Positions 43,786-51,935 of a DNA stretch of 56,191 bases are shown here, in pieces. The position numbers and the translations under genes were made by a program. This stretch comes from an uncultured Candidatus Actinomarina sp. (GTDB lineage: Bacteria > Actinomycetota > Acidimicrobiia > Actinomarinales > Actinomarinaceae), in the NCBI GenBank assembly GCA_902609285.1, contig CACLRL010000008.1, forward strand, positions 1-56,191, in the 5' to 3' direction. The notes beneath the pieces are model-generated. The model was not told the origin of the DNA. It searched no databases and saw only the letters and a list, made by a program, of their open reading frames with translations. Each line of letters starts with the position of its first letter. The stretch's first letter is position 1.

Positions 43786-44242
43786 TCAATAAGCTTACTA
43801 TTGCTAAAGAAGCTTTTTCATCTCCAATTAATCCATAATCATCAGAAGATTTTCCTTTTATATTTAACATGTCTTTTGAGACATTAAGAAGATTGGATAA
43901 ATTTTCTTGAATTTTGTCAGCTTTTTCTTGAACATTAAATTTTTGAGTGACAATAGTTATATCTAAATTAATAAGTTTTAGGTTTTGATACTCAATAATA
44001 TTTAGAACTTCAGATAAAATCTCTGTGCTCGGTATATTTTTTGGCGTTGAGTCGTCTGAAGGAAAATAATAACCAAGATCTTTTTTTCCAGTAGCGCCTA
44101 GTAGTCCGTCACAAAGAGCATGTAGTAAAATATCTCCGTCAGAGTGACCAGTAAATCCATCTTCATCAAACTTTACTCCCCCAAGAATAAGCTTTTCATC
44201 TTTTGAATGTTGGTGTAAATCCCAACCATGACCAATTAACAT
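43772..44242 (-). CDS. ispF: 2-C-methyl-D-erythritol 2,4-cyclodiphosphate synthase
   Basis: Enzyme of the MEP isoprenoid pathway, 156 residues. Metal-binding GHGWDLHQ at the N-terminus, HSDGDILLHALCDGLLGA with the metal histidine, and the C-terminal KGKSSDDYGLIGDEKA. In many actinobacteria ispD lies between carD and ispF; here it does not, so it must be encoded elsewhere. Overlaps cysS; no clear ribosome site. Confidence 0.95.
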   Translation of the reverse strand: MLIGHGWDLHQHSKDEKLILGGVKFDEDGFTGHSDGDILLHALCDGLLGATGKKDLGYYFPSDDSTPKNIPSTEILSEVLNIIEYQNLKLINLDITIVTQKFNVQEKADKIQENLSNLLNVSKDMLNIKGKSSDDYGLIGDEKASLAIVSLLIEDA

Positions 44243-44262
44243 ATTTAATATTTTATTTTTAT

Positions 44263-44817
44263 TTACAAACCGTCGTCAGGTTCTTCTTCTGGAAGATATT
44301 GATTTATTTTTTCAACAGCCGCTTCTTCATCGATTTCAAGAGCGCATGCAACTTCACTAGCCAAAGTCACTCTTGCCTTAGCAAGCATTCTTTTGAGCGC
44401 CGGAGATATTCCCTTGTTCATTTGAGCATGAGAGAGGTCTCTAACTACTTCTGCAACTTGTATTATGTCACCAGAAGTCATTTTTTCTGTTAAAACTTTG
44501 TACCATCTACTCCAATTAGTTCCAGCTTCTTCAGGTTTTTCTTTAAATATCGGAAATACTTTTCTTGAAATAGCATTTTTTGAAACTATTGGTCTTATTA
44601 CTTCATCAACAGATTCAACTGGAACCATGACCGTTAAACCATCCATCAAAACCTGAATTTCAAAATATTGTATCCGCTTTGACTTTGGCTCCCCTTCAAC
44701 AAAAACTTCTACATTTTTATTTACCTTTCTCACGACTTTTGCAGCTCCATGGTGTGGGTGAACTACAAATTGATCTGGTTTATATTTATCTTGAGATTTT
44801 TTAGATTTTGTTGCCAT
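44263..44817 (-). CDS. carD: CarD-type RNA polymerase-binding transcription factor
   Basis: CarD stabilises the open complex at promoters in actinobacteria and others. The N-terminal RNA-polymerase-interaction domain (about 12-70: DQFVVHPHHGAAKVV, VPVESVDEVIRPIVS) is followed by a helical DNA-binding domain with the conserved tryptophans (NWSRWYKVLTEKM) and the typical GDIIQVAEVVRDL. The length of 184 is slightly longer than usual because of a basic head and acidic tail (LPEEEPDDGL). Lies beside disA, as in mycobacteria. Confidence 0.95.
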   Translation of the reverse strand: MATKSKKSQDKYKPDQFVVHPHHGAAKVVRKVNKNVEVFVEGEPKSKRIQYFEIQVLMDGLTVMVPVESVDEVIRPIVSKNAISRKVFPIFKEKPEEAGTNWSRWYKVLTEKMTSGDIIQVAEVVRDLSHAQMNKGISPALKRMLAKARVTLASEVACALEIDEEAAVEKINQYLPEEEPDDGL

Positions 44818-44849
44818 AAATTAGAAGATTAGTATAGATTTAAAACTAA

Positions 44850-45890
44850 TTAATTACCATTAATATAACTAAATCCTACATTTTTAAGTAAAGTATCAAA
44901 ATATTCTCTTAGCTGTCGTGCTCTATTTTGACCAATACCATCAACTTCAAAAAGTTTTGTAGTTGTGGCTGAAAGTAGATTTGGAAGCAATTTAAATTTT
45001 GAAACAAGGGAATCATGTAAATTATCAGGTAATCCTGGAAATCTTGCAAGGACTCTATATCCCTTTGCTATCGAAATTTCATCTAAAGGTTGCATGAAAA
45101 GAATATTTCCTAAGATTTGAATTGAATTTAATTCTTCATAAGTTAAATTTGAAATCTCATCAACAGCTTTATTTATATTCCTAAATTTTTTAGTTGGAAG
45201 ATGATCTTTTAAAACTAGGTCTAATGTTTGCCGAACACCAGACTCCAATGAATCAATTTGTATCATAACCAAACCTGAATCATCTCCAAGATTTTCAGCT
45301 TCGTTTTTAACTTGTTTTGATAAACGACCAAGTAATTCTCCTCTTTGAATAACTTCTAATACTTGTTGATTTGTTATTGAGTTTTCTATTTCTAATTCAC
45401 CAAGTTCAAACACTGAATCATCAAATCTTCGTCTTGTTCTGTCAATGGATTGAAGTGACTCATTTACCCTACCTAGGATCATTGATGATTCTTCTAACTC
45501 GTTAACTTTATTTTCTGAAAAAACTTTGATTATTCCAGATTCATCCGAGACTGCAATCACATCAAGTTCTGTTTCAACTGAAACACGATGAGCAGTTCTG
45601 TGTCTTGTCCCTGTTTGAGTTGTTTGAATTTCATCTGAAGGATTTAAATGGACGTTTGCTTTTAAAATTTTATTAACGTCTTCATCAACAATTATTGCTC
45701 CGTCCATTTTTGCAAGCTCTCCCAACATTTCTGGAGTAAAATTACAATTTGTTAGGTTGATCCCACCAGAGGAAATTTTTTCTAATTTTGAAGAATTCCC
45801 TACAACAATTAATGCTCCTGTCTTTTTATCAGCAATTAAGTCGACCCCTTCACGAAGAGGCTCGCCGGGTATTAATTGATTATTTTTCAT
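44850..45890 (-). CDS. disA: DNA integrity scanning diadenylate cyclase DisA
   Basis: Makes cyclic di-AMP and scans DNA. The DAC domain (about 1-140) has both catalytic motifs: DGA at residues 63-65 (KMDGAIIVDED) and RHRTA at 96-100 (GTRHRTAHRVS). Then comes a helical linker and a C-terminal helix-hairpin-helix domain (LFEVDGIGQNRARQLREYF). 346 residues, full length. The carD-disA neighbourhood is typical of actinobacteria. Confidence 0.96.
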   Translation of the reverse strand: MKNNQLIPGEPLREGVDLIADKKTGALIVVGNSSKLEKISSGGINLTNCNFTPEMLGELAKMDGAIIVDEDVNKILKANVHLNPSDEIQTTQTGTRHRTAHRVSVETELDVIAVSDESGIIKVFSENKVNELEESSMILGRVNESLQSIDRTRRRFDDSVFELGELEIENSITNQQVLEVIQRGELLGRLSKQVKNEAENLGDDSGLVMIQIDSLESGVRQTLDLVLKDHLPTKKFRNINKAVDEISNLTYEELNSIQILGNILFMQPLDEISIAKGYRVLARFPGLPDNLHDSLVSKFKLLPNLLSATTTKLFEVDGIGQNRARQLREYFDTLLKNVGFSYINGN

Positions 45891-45975
45891 AAATCCTCGT
45901 TTTATTATTTGAGTATTTTAATTATTTGAATGTTACTGTATTATTTTATTATTAATCGACTTACCAGGGAAAAAA

Positions 45976-46791
45976 TTGGAAAACATTACTTGTAAAGGTT
46001 GTCAAGCAACTGTTGACATAAACTTAGAATTCTGCTCCAGTTGTGGTGAGTGGCTTGGCTTAAAATTAGATGAAATTGTTGATGATGTTCCAGTTGAAAA
46101 TACATCTGAAGCTAAACGAATGAGAATTGAGAAGTTGCTAGACCTTCCCGTTAAACCTCTCAGTAATTATGGAGCAACTAATTTGCCCAATAGAAAAGAA
46201 GTACCTGGTATTAGGGCAGTTTTCTTTCTTGCTTTAATTGTTCCCTTGATAGCTGGGGCAAGTTTTTTCTATAACAGTCGTGTAGCCGATGAAGTAATTG
46301 AAGAAATAGCAATTATTGAACAGACCACTATCACATCAACAAGTACAACAATTGAAGGGAAGTTGAAATTTTTTAAACCTATATCGTGTTCTTCATCGAG
46401 TAATTTTAGTGATGATTTTTTGTGTACTAATTTATATGATGACTCACCATCAACATGGCAAGACGCTCAACAAAGTTGTGCAGACGCTTTTTTAGAGTTT
46501 GAATTTGATAGACCAATATCATGGGATACTATCATTATCCAAAATGCAGAAAAAAGTACAACATTTATCAAAAATTTTAAAATTAGAGATATAAACATCA
46601 CAACAGAAAATCCAGAATTTATTATTGAAAAAGAATTGCAAAATAACCAGTCACAACAGTGGGTTTCATTTGATACTGTATCTTCAAAAATTCGCATTGA
46701 AGTAATAAGTGCATATCCAGGTGAAGAGTTAAATGGTCAAAAGCCTTTTAAGGAATGTGCTATTCAAGAAATATCATTTTTAGGTAGATAG
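45976..46791 (+). CDS. zinc-ribbon, single-pass membrane protein with discoidin-like external domain
   Basis: N-terminal zinc ribbon (C6, C9, C20, C23: CKGCQ and CSSCGEW), a charged cytosolic linker, one membrane helix (about 81-99: AVFFLALIVPLIAGASFFY), a Thr/Ser-rich spacer (TTITSTSTTIEG) and a C-terminal beta-rich domain. That domain starts with a cysteine-containing YDDSPSTWQDAQQSC segment and resembles the discoidin-like/NADase-type glycan-binding module seen in other actinobacterial zinc-ribbon proteins. TTG start supported by CAGGGA upstream. Divergent from disA; convergent with nupQ after one base. Function unknown. Confidence 0.7.
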   Translation: MENITCKGCQATVDINLEFCSSCGEWLGLKLDEIVDDVPVENTSEAKRMRIEKLLDLPVKPLSNYGATNLPNRKEVPGIRAVFFLALIVPLIAGASFFYNSRVADEVIEEIAIIEQTTITSTSTTIEGKLKFFKPISCSSSSNFSDDFLCTNLYDDSPSTWQDAQQSCADAFLEFEFDRPISWDTIIIQNAEKSTTFIKNFKIRDINITTENPEFIIEKELQNNQSQQWVSFDTVSSKIRIEVISAYPGEELNGQKPFKECAIQEISFLGR

Positions 46792-46792
46792 A

Positions 46793-48037
46793 TTAATTTA
46801 GTTCGCCTTTTTTATAGGCAACCCCAACTTTTTTAGGCATTCTAAATTTCTGCTTTGAAAAAGAAAGAACAACTAGTGTAGTTAGGTGTGGTGTAAAATA
46901 TATGAACTGTATTGGAACTGAGGTTGAGTTTAAATACCAAACGAGAAAAAATAATCCTGTTATAAATGTACCTGTTGATACTTTAAAGTTTCTTTTGGAC
47001 AAATTATTTATTGTTAGAACAAACAAAAAAAGTGCAACAGCAATTAGTAACCCATGAATTGCTTCTTCTGAACGAAGTTGTAATGCGTCTGCAAAACCAA
47101 ACAAACCCGCACCCATTAAGACTCCAAGCGGGCGATAGTTTCCAAACAATAAAGATGCTAATCCTATAAACCCCCTGCCACCAGTTTGTCCTTGAAGGTA
47201 AACATTTGGTCCTTCCAAAACTAAATATGCACCCGCTAATCCAGCTAAACATCCGGAAATAATTACTCCAATATACTTCATTAAATAAACATTTACTCCT
47301 AATGATTCACTGCCTGAAGGGTACTCTCCAACACTTCGCATTTGTAGTCCAATTGGAGTTCTCCATAAAACATAAACTGAGATTGGAACTAGAAGCAAAG
47401 CAATTATTGTAAAATAAGATATATTCGAAGTTAGTCCGACTAAAAGTCCCGAAATATCCGATATTAAAAAGATATTCGCATTTTCTAAATCTCCTAAAAT
47501 GTTAGAAGTTTCATTTCCATTCAGTGTCCCTCCAGTCAAGAACGGTAGATTAAATTTGCCTACTTCTCCCTCAATTCTTGGAGATGCAGTAGAGCTTGCA
47601 AAAGCTATACCATCAAAAGCTAAAATATTAAAAAATCTCGCTGCACCTACTGCCAAAATATTTATTGCTACTCCTGAAACTATATGATCAACTTGAAAAG
47701 AAACAGTTGCAATTGCATGAATCAATCCAAATAGACCGCCCCCTATTAATCCAAACAATACTCCACCCCAAGGACCATACATGAAACCACCCCAGGCTCC
47801 GAACCAGGTACCCATTATCATCATTCCTTCAAGACCAATGTTTACGACTCCAGTCCTTTCTGAAAAAAGGCCACCTAGCCCAGCAAGAAGTATTGGTATT
47901 GAAAGTCTTAAAGCAGATCCAAAAGTTCCACTTGAAGTTAATTGTGAATATTGTTCATTCTGAGCAATGAAAATAATAATTAATAATGGTGCAATAATCA
48001 CATATTTTTTTTTGAAAAAATTAATCAAATCATCCAT
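46793..48037 (-). CDS. nucleoside-type ABC transporter permease NupQ-like
   Basis: Permease of 414 residues with about ten hydrophobic segments, from the BPD_transp_2 group. The segment ERTGVVNIGLEGMMIMGTW is typical of NupQ/YufQ-type permeases, and a later GYL-type loop IGLQMRSVGEYPSGSESLG contacts the ATPase. It follows the companion permease gene with no spacing. The C-terminal part adds extra helices (FITGLFFLVWYL). The substrate, nucleosides, is inferred from the BMP binding protein. Confidence 0.88.
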   Translation of the reverse strand: MDDLINFFKKKYVIIAPLLIIIFIAQNEQYSQLTSSGTFGSALRLSIPILLAGLGGLFSERTGVVNIGLEGMMIMGTWFGAWGGFMYGPWGGVLFGLIGGGLFGLIHAIATVSFQVDHIVSGVAINILAVGAARFFNILAFDGIAFASSTASPRIEGEVGKFNLPFLTGGTLNGNETSNILGDLENANIFLISDISGLLVGLTSNISYFTIIALLLVPISVYVLWRTPIGLQMRSVGEYPSGSESLGVNVYLMKYIGVIISGCLAGLAGAYLVLEGPNVYLQGQTGGRGFIGLASLLFGNYRPLGVLMGAGLFGFADALQLRSEEAIHGLLIAVALFLFVLTINNLSKRNFKVSTGTFITGLFFLVWYLNSTSVPIQFIYFTPHLTTLVVLSFSKQKFRMPKKVGVAYKKGELN

Positions 48038-49120
48038 TTAGTTTTCCCCAATTTTTTTGGAAGCATCTTTTATTTGTTGAGTAAGAATATATCGTCTAAT
48101 AATTTCGTAAAAAACTACAACAATAAGCAAGATGAATGCTGACATCATAGTTTCTATTTCTTTAGGAACTCCTCTTAAATCGAGAATTTGAGCAGATCTT
48201 TCTAAAAAACCAAACAATATAGCACCAAGAAACATTCCAACCGGATGGTTTCTTCCTAATAAAGCAACTCCAATACCGGCAAATCCTAATCCCGGCGGAA
48301 AGTCAATGGTATATTGATGAAAATATCCTAGCAAAGGACCCATCCCTACTAAACCCGCAAATCCTCCAGATATTATCATTGCAATAATTGTTAACCTTTT
48401 TGGATCAACACCACTAAATCTTGCAGCTATAGGGTTAGCTCCTGTCACTCTTAAGTCGTATCCAAGAGTAGTTTTCCAAATGAGTAAATAATAAATAAGA
48501 CCCAATAAAATTGTAATTGGAAGAAATCCATGAAGATTTGGTAAGTCTTCAATACCAAATAAATTATTTAATGCTGGAAGTCTTCCACTTTCAGGCAATT
48601 CTACTGTTTGAGGTATTGCATTTTTTTCATCTTTATCAAAAAAAATATTTGATAAAAGATAAGCAATAAGACCTGTTCCAATATAGTTGAGCATTATCGT
48701 AGAAATTACTTCATGGATGCCTTTGTAGACTTTTAAGTAACCAGCAATTGCTGCCCATAAAGATGATGCAACAACAGCAATTAGCATTATAAAAAATATA
48801 TGAATTGGTCTAGAAATTGCAAAAGATGTACCAATTGCTGCTGCTAACAAGGCTCCAAGCAAATATTGTCCCTCAACACCAATATTAAACAAGCCCATTT
48901 TAAAACCTACAGCGACAGCTACAGCTGATATATATAAAGGTGTTGTCCTGTTTAATACTGAAACTATAGATTTGCCGGTGCTTCCATACTCAAACATCAT
49001 TCTAAAAGTTTCGATTGGATCTTTTCCAATGCCTAAAAGAATAAGAGATGTCAAACTAACTGCCAACATTAATGCTATCAACGGTGCAGATAGACTAACA
49101 AGCCTCAACCTTAATTTCAT
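48038..49120 (-). CDS. nucleoside-type ABC transporter permease NupP-like
   Basis: Permease of 360 residues with about nine membrane segments. The characteristic FKMGLFNIGVEGQYLLGAL and the contact region YDLRVTGANPIAARFSGVD are present. ATG overlaps the ATPase stop (ATGA). Forms a heterodimer with the NupQ-like permease next to it. Confidence 0.88.
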   Translation of the reverse strand: MKLRLRLVSLSAPLIALMLAVSLTSLILLGIGKDPIETFRMMFEYGSTGKSIVSVLNRTTPLYISAVAVAVGFKMGLFNIGVEGQYLLGALLAAAIGTSFAISRPIHIFFIMLIAVVASSLWAAIAGYLKVYKGIHEVISTIMLNYIGTGLIAYLLSNIFFDKDEKNAIPQTVELPESGRLPALNNLFGIEDLPNLHGFLPITILLGLIYYLLIWKTTLGYDLRVTGANPIAARFSGVDPKRLTIIAMIISGGFAGLVGMGPLLGYFHQYTIDFPPGLGFAGIGVALLGRNHPVGMFLGAILFGFLERSAQILDLRGVPKEIETMMSAFILLIVVVFYEIIRRYILTQQIKDASKKIGEN

Positions 49121-50628
49121 TTTCTTAATCCGGTCATGTAGCTTCCTAGAATTTCTGGTGTAATTTCATCAGGCTTGAGTTCAGCAACAAAATTTCCCTG
49201 ATAAATTACAACTATTCTATCTGACAATCCAATTAGCTCTTCTAAGTCTGCAGAAATTAAAATTACTCCAAGTCCATCATCCCTTGTTGATCTTAATTTC
49301 TCCCAGATAAGAGCTTGAGCTCCTATATCAATTCCCCTTGTTGGCTGAGAAGCTATTAATAAAGTTGGATTGTCTTCTAACTCTCTGCCCACAACATATT
49401 TTTGCTGGTTTCCTCCTGACAAAGCAGTTGCAATAGTATTTGCATTTGGAGTTTTAACATCAAAATTGCCTATTACGGATTCAGATGCAGTTGTGGCATT
49501 TGATAAATTAACAGTCGTAAGTTTGGTCTTATACTTTTTTAAAGATTGACGACCCAAGATAATATTATTTGTTAGTGTCATATCCATTATTAATGCTTGG
49601 GCTTGTCTATCTTCTGGAATAAAACTAATTCCAAGTCCAAGTCTTTCTCTTATTCCAAGATCATCAATTATTTCATCTTTTAAGCGAATAGAACCTGAAT
49701 TATATTCTTGAATTCCGATAATTGCCTCTACCAACTCTCTTTGTCCATTTCCCTCTACACCCGCAATACCTAAAATTTCAGAGCTTTGAAGGTCAAAAGT
49801 AATATCATTAAAAATATCTTTACCATCATCATTTGATGCTGATAGATTTTCCACAGATAAGATTTTTAAGTCTCCAACAGAAGACTGCCTTTCTGGAGGT
49901 TTTGGCAAAGACTTACCAATCATCATTTCAGCAAGTTCCTTTTTGCTAATGTTCTCCGAATCAACAGTATTAACCATGACTCCACCTCTCATAACGCTTA
50001 TTTCATCTGCAATCTCAAGAACTTCATCTAGCTTGTGAGAAATAAATATTATGGTTACTCCATTATCTTTTAAGTCTCTTAAATTATTAAATAATTCTTC
50101 AACTTCTTGTGGAACAAGAACTGCTGTAGGTTCATCAAGAATTAAAATTTTTGCACCCCGAAATAAAACTTTTAAAATTTCTACTCTTTGCTTTTCCCCA
50201 ACACCAAGTTCGTCTATTGTCTTATCTAAATTAATGTTAAGGTTATATTTATTAATAACTTCCATAATTTCCGACTTATATCTTCTTAAATTAATATTTT
50301 TAAGCGTTGCATTGTCGATGCCTAATATAACGCTTTCCAGAACAGATAAGTTATCTGCAAGCATGAAATGTTGATGGACCATTCCTAATCCAGAATCAAT
50401 TGCATCTTTTGGTGAACTTAGTTGAGTAATTTTTTCAAATATTGATATTGAACCATCATCTGGTTTTACCATTCCATAAAGAATTTTCATTAATGTAGAC
50501 TTACCTGCACCATTTTCACCAACTATTGCATGAATGGATCCCTCAGAAACCTCTAAACTTACATTGGAATTTGCAAGAACACCTGGGTATGATTTTGTGA
50601 TATTTGATACAGTGATTGCTTTGTTCAT
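49117..50628 (-). CDS. nucleoside-type ABC transporter ATPase (two domains), NupO-like
   Basis: 503 residues with two fused ATPase domains. Domain 1 is canonical: VGENGAGKSTLM, the Q-loop region GLGMVHQHFMLADNLSV, LGVGEKQRVEIL and ILDEPTAVLVP. Domain 2 has the degenerate Walker A GVEGNGQREL and signature ALSGGNQQKYVVGREL, as in RbsA/YufO proteins. A stem-loop at 50638-50675 separates it from the binding-protein gene. No ribosome site is evident before the ATG. Confidence 0.9.
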   Translation of the reverse strand: MNKAITVSNITKSYPGVLANSNVSLEVSEGSIHAIVGENGAGKSTLMKILYGMVKPDDGSISIFEKITQLSSPKDAIDSGLGMVHQHFMLADNLSVLESVILGIDNATLKNINLRRYKSEIMEVINKYNLNINLDKTIDELGVGEKQRVEILKVLFRGAKILILDEPTAVLVPQEVEELFNNLRDLKDNGVTIIFISHKLDEVLEIADEISVMRGGVMVNTVDSENISKKELAEMMIGKSLPKPPERQSSVGDLKILSVENLSASNDDGKDIFNDITFDLQSSEILGIAGVEGNGQRELVEAIIGIQEYNSGSIRLKDEIIDDLGIRERLGLGISFIPEDRQAQALIMDMTLTNNIILGRQSLKKYKTKLTTVNLSNATTASESVIGNFDVKTPNANTIATALSGGNQQKYVVGRELEDNPTLLIASQPTRGIDIGAQALIWEKLRSTRDDGLGVILISADLEELIGLSDRIVVIYQGNFVAELKPDEITPEILGSYMTGLRK

Positions 50629-50637
50629 ATTTTTAAA

Positions 50638-50675
50638 ATTTATTCGTCCCAGGATTACACCTGGAACGAATAAAT
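50638..50675 (-). promoter_or_regulatory. stem-loop between BMP lipoprotein gene and NupO-like gene
   Basis: 16-bp stem (with one G-U pair on the minus-strand RNA) around a six-base loop; arms centre on ATTCGTTCCAGG and CCTGGGACGAAT. Only a short T run follows, so it may stabilise the upstream mRNA or attenuate transcription rather than fully terminate. Placed like the fbpA/fbpB hairpin. Confidence 0.7.
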
Positions 50676-50686
50676 AAAGTTTTCAA

Positions 50687-51805
50687 TTAACGGCTAGATG
50701 GTACTTCTATTTCTCCGCTAACAATTTTTGCCCTATAAGCTTCGATTTCATCTTTGATTCCATCAATGTATCCACCGGTGTATGAAATATCAATTCCACC
50801 ACTTTCAACATCTTCAGCTACAGGTCCTCCTGTAAATGTACCATTTACAGTATCTGCAATTGCGTTATAAACCGCAACTTCAACCTTTTTAACCATTGAA
50901 GTTAAGATGAATTCTTGAACTTCTGGGATTGCTCCACCAATAGTTAAATACTGATCTTGATCAACACCAATTCCCCAGACTTTTGATCCAGTTGATGCTG
51001 ATACTTCAGCGGCTGCTTCAAACATACCTATACCTGTACCTCCAGCAGCATGATAAATAACGTCAGCACCAGCTTCGTATTGAGCTAATGCAATTTCTTT
51101 ACCTTTGACTGGATCATTAAATCCTGAAAAATCAGGTGGTACGGATGCGTATTTTATGTCTATTTCTATATCTGGATTCACAGCTTGAACACCAGCAACA
51201 AAACCTACTTCGAAGGCATGAATTAATGGAATATCAACTCCACCAATGAATCCTATTTTGTTTGTTGTTGTGGTTAATGCTGCTGCAACACCAACAAGAA
51301 ATGAACCTTGCTCTGCTGCAAATATCATACCTCTTGCATTAGCAGGGTCGATAACTGAGTCAGTAATAGCAAAGTTAGTGTCTGGAAAGTTTGTAGCAGA
51401 TTCTGTCATAGCGACATCAAACAAGAAACCATTACCTATAATCAGGTCGTTTCCATCTTCTGCACAAAGATTGAGAAGTTCACCTCTATTCTCTCCACCC
51501 TCATCAGGCTCAAGAAAGGTTCCTTCAACTCCAAACTCATCTATTCCCATGTTGTAACCAAGATATGCGCTATCATTGAATCCTTGATCTCCCAATCCTC
51601 CAATATCAAGCACTAAACATACTTTTGTGGCAGGTGCTTCTGGTTCAGCTGCTGCTGCTGCAGTTGTTGCAGGTGAATCCAATTCTTCTGCTGGTTCCTC
51701 TGCTACAACTTCTTCAGCTGCATCATCACTTCCGCCTCCACAAGCAGTTAATATGAGGCCAAATACTATAAAAAGTACAAGCCATTTTGACTTCATTCGA
51801 GTCAC
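50687..51805 (-). CDS. BMP-family (nucleoside-binding) lipoprotein
   Basis: Binding protein of the BMP/PnrA/BmpA group, 372 residues. Signal peptide with lipobox LILTAC (Cys22), then an acidic/alanine linker (AAEEVVAEEPAEELDSP). The mature part has VLDIGGLGDQGFNDSAYLG, GNGFLFDVAMTESATNFPD and GFIGGVDIPLIHAFEVGFVAG (in parts), diagnostic for the family. The GTG start at 51805 has AGGAG six bases upstream. Other members bind purine nucleosides. It heads the operon with NupOPQ-like genes. GC-richer than its neighbours. Confidence 0.92.
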   Translation of the reverse strand: MTRMKSKWLVLFIVFGLILTACGGGSDDAAEEVVAEEPAEELDSPATTAAAAAEPEAPATKVCLVLDIGGLGDQGFNDSAYLGYNMGIDEFGVEGTFLEPDEGGENRGELLNLCAEDGNDLIIGNGFLFDVAMTESATNFPDTNFAITDSVIDPANARGMIFAAEQGSFLVGVAAALTTTTNKIGFIGGVDIPLIHAFEVGFVAGVQAVNPDIEIDIKYASVPPDFSGFNDPVKGKEIALAQYEAGADVIYHAAGGTGIGMFEAAAEVSASTGSKVWGIGVDQDQYLTIGGAIPEVQEFILTSMVKKVEVAVYNAIADTVNGTFTGGPVAEDVESGGIDISYTGGYIDGIKDEIEAYRAKIVSGEIEVPSSR

Positions 51806-51935
51806 GTTTACTCCTTGTCCAACTAGTTGTAGGTATAAAAATACCTTTAAATCCCTGTTGGAATTTATAGTAGCAATTTTAAATTAATTATCTTTTGAAA
51901 GAAGTTAATTTTTTATTACGAGTTGACAATTATAT

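Noticed and set aside
51821-51830. Palindrome CAACTAGTTG upstream of the BMP lipoprotein gene.
   Set aside because: Only 10 bp, no second copy found near a promoter; too short to support as an operator.
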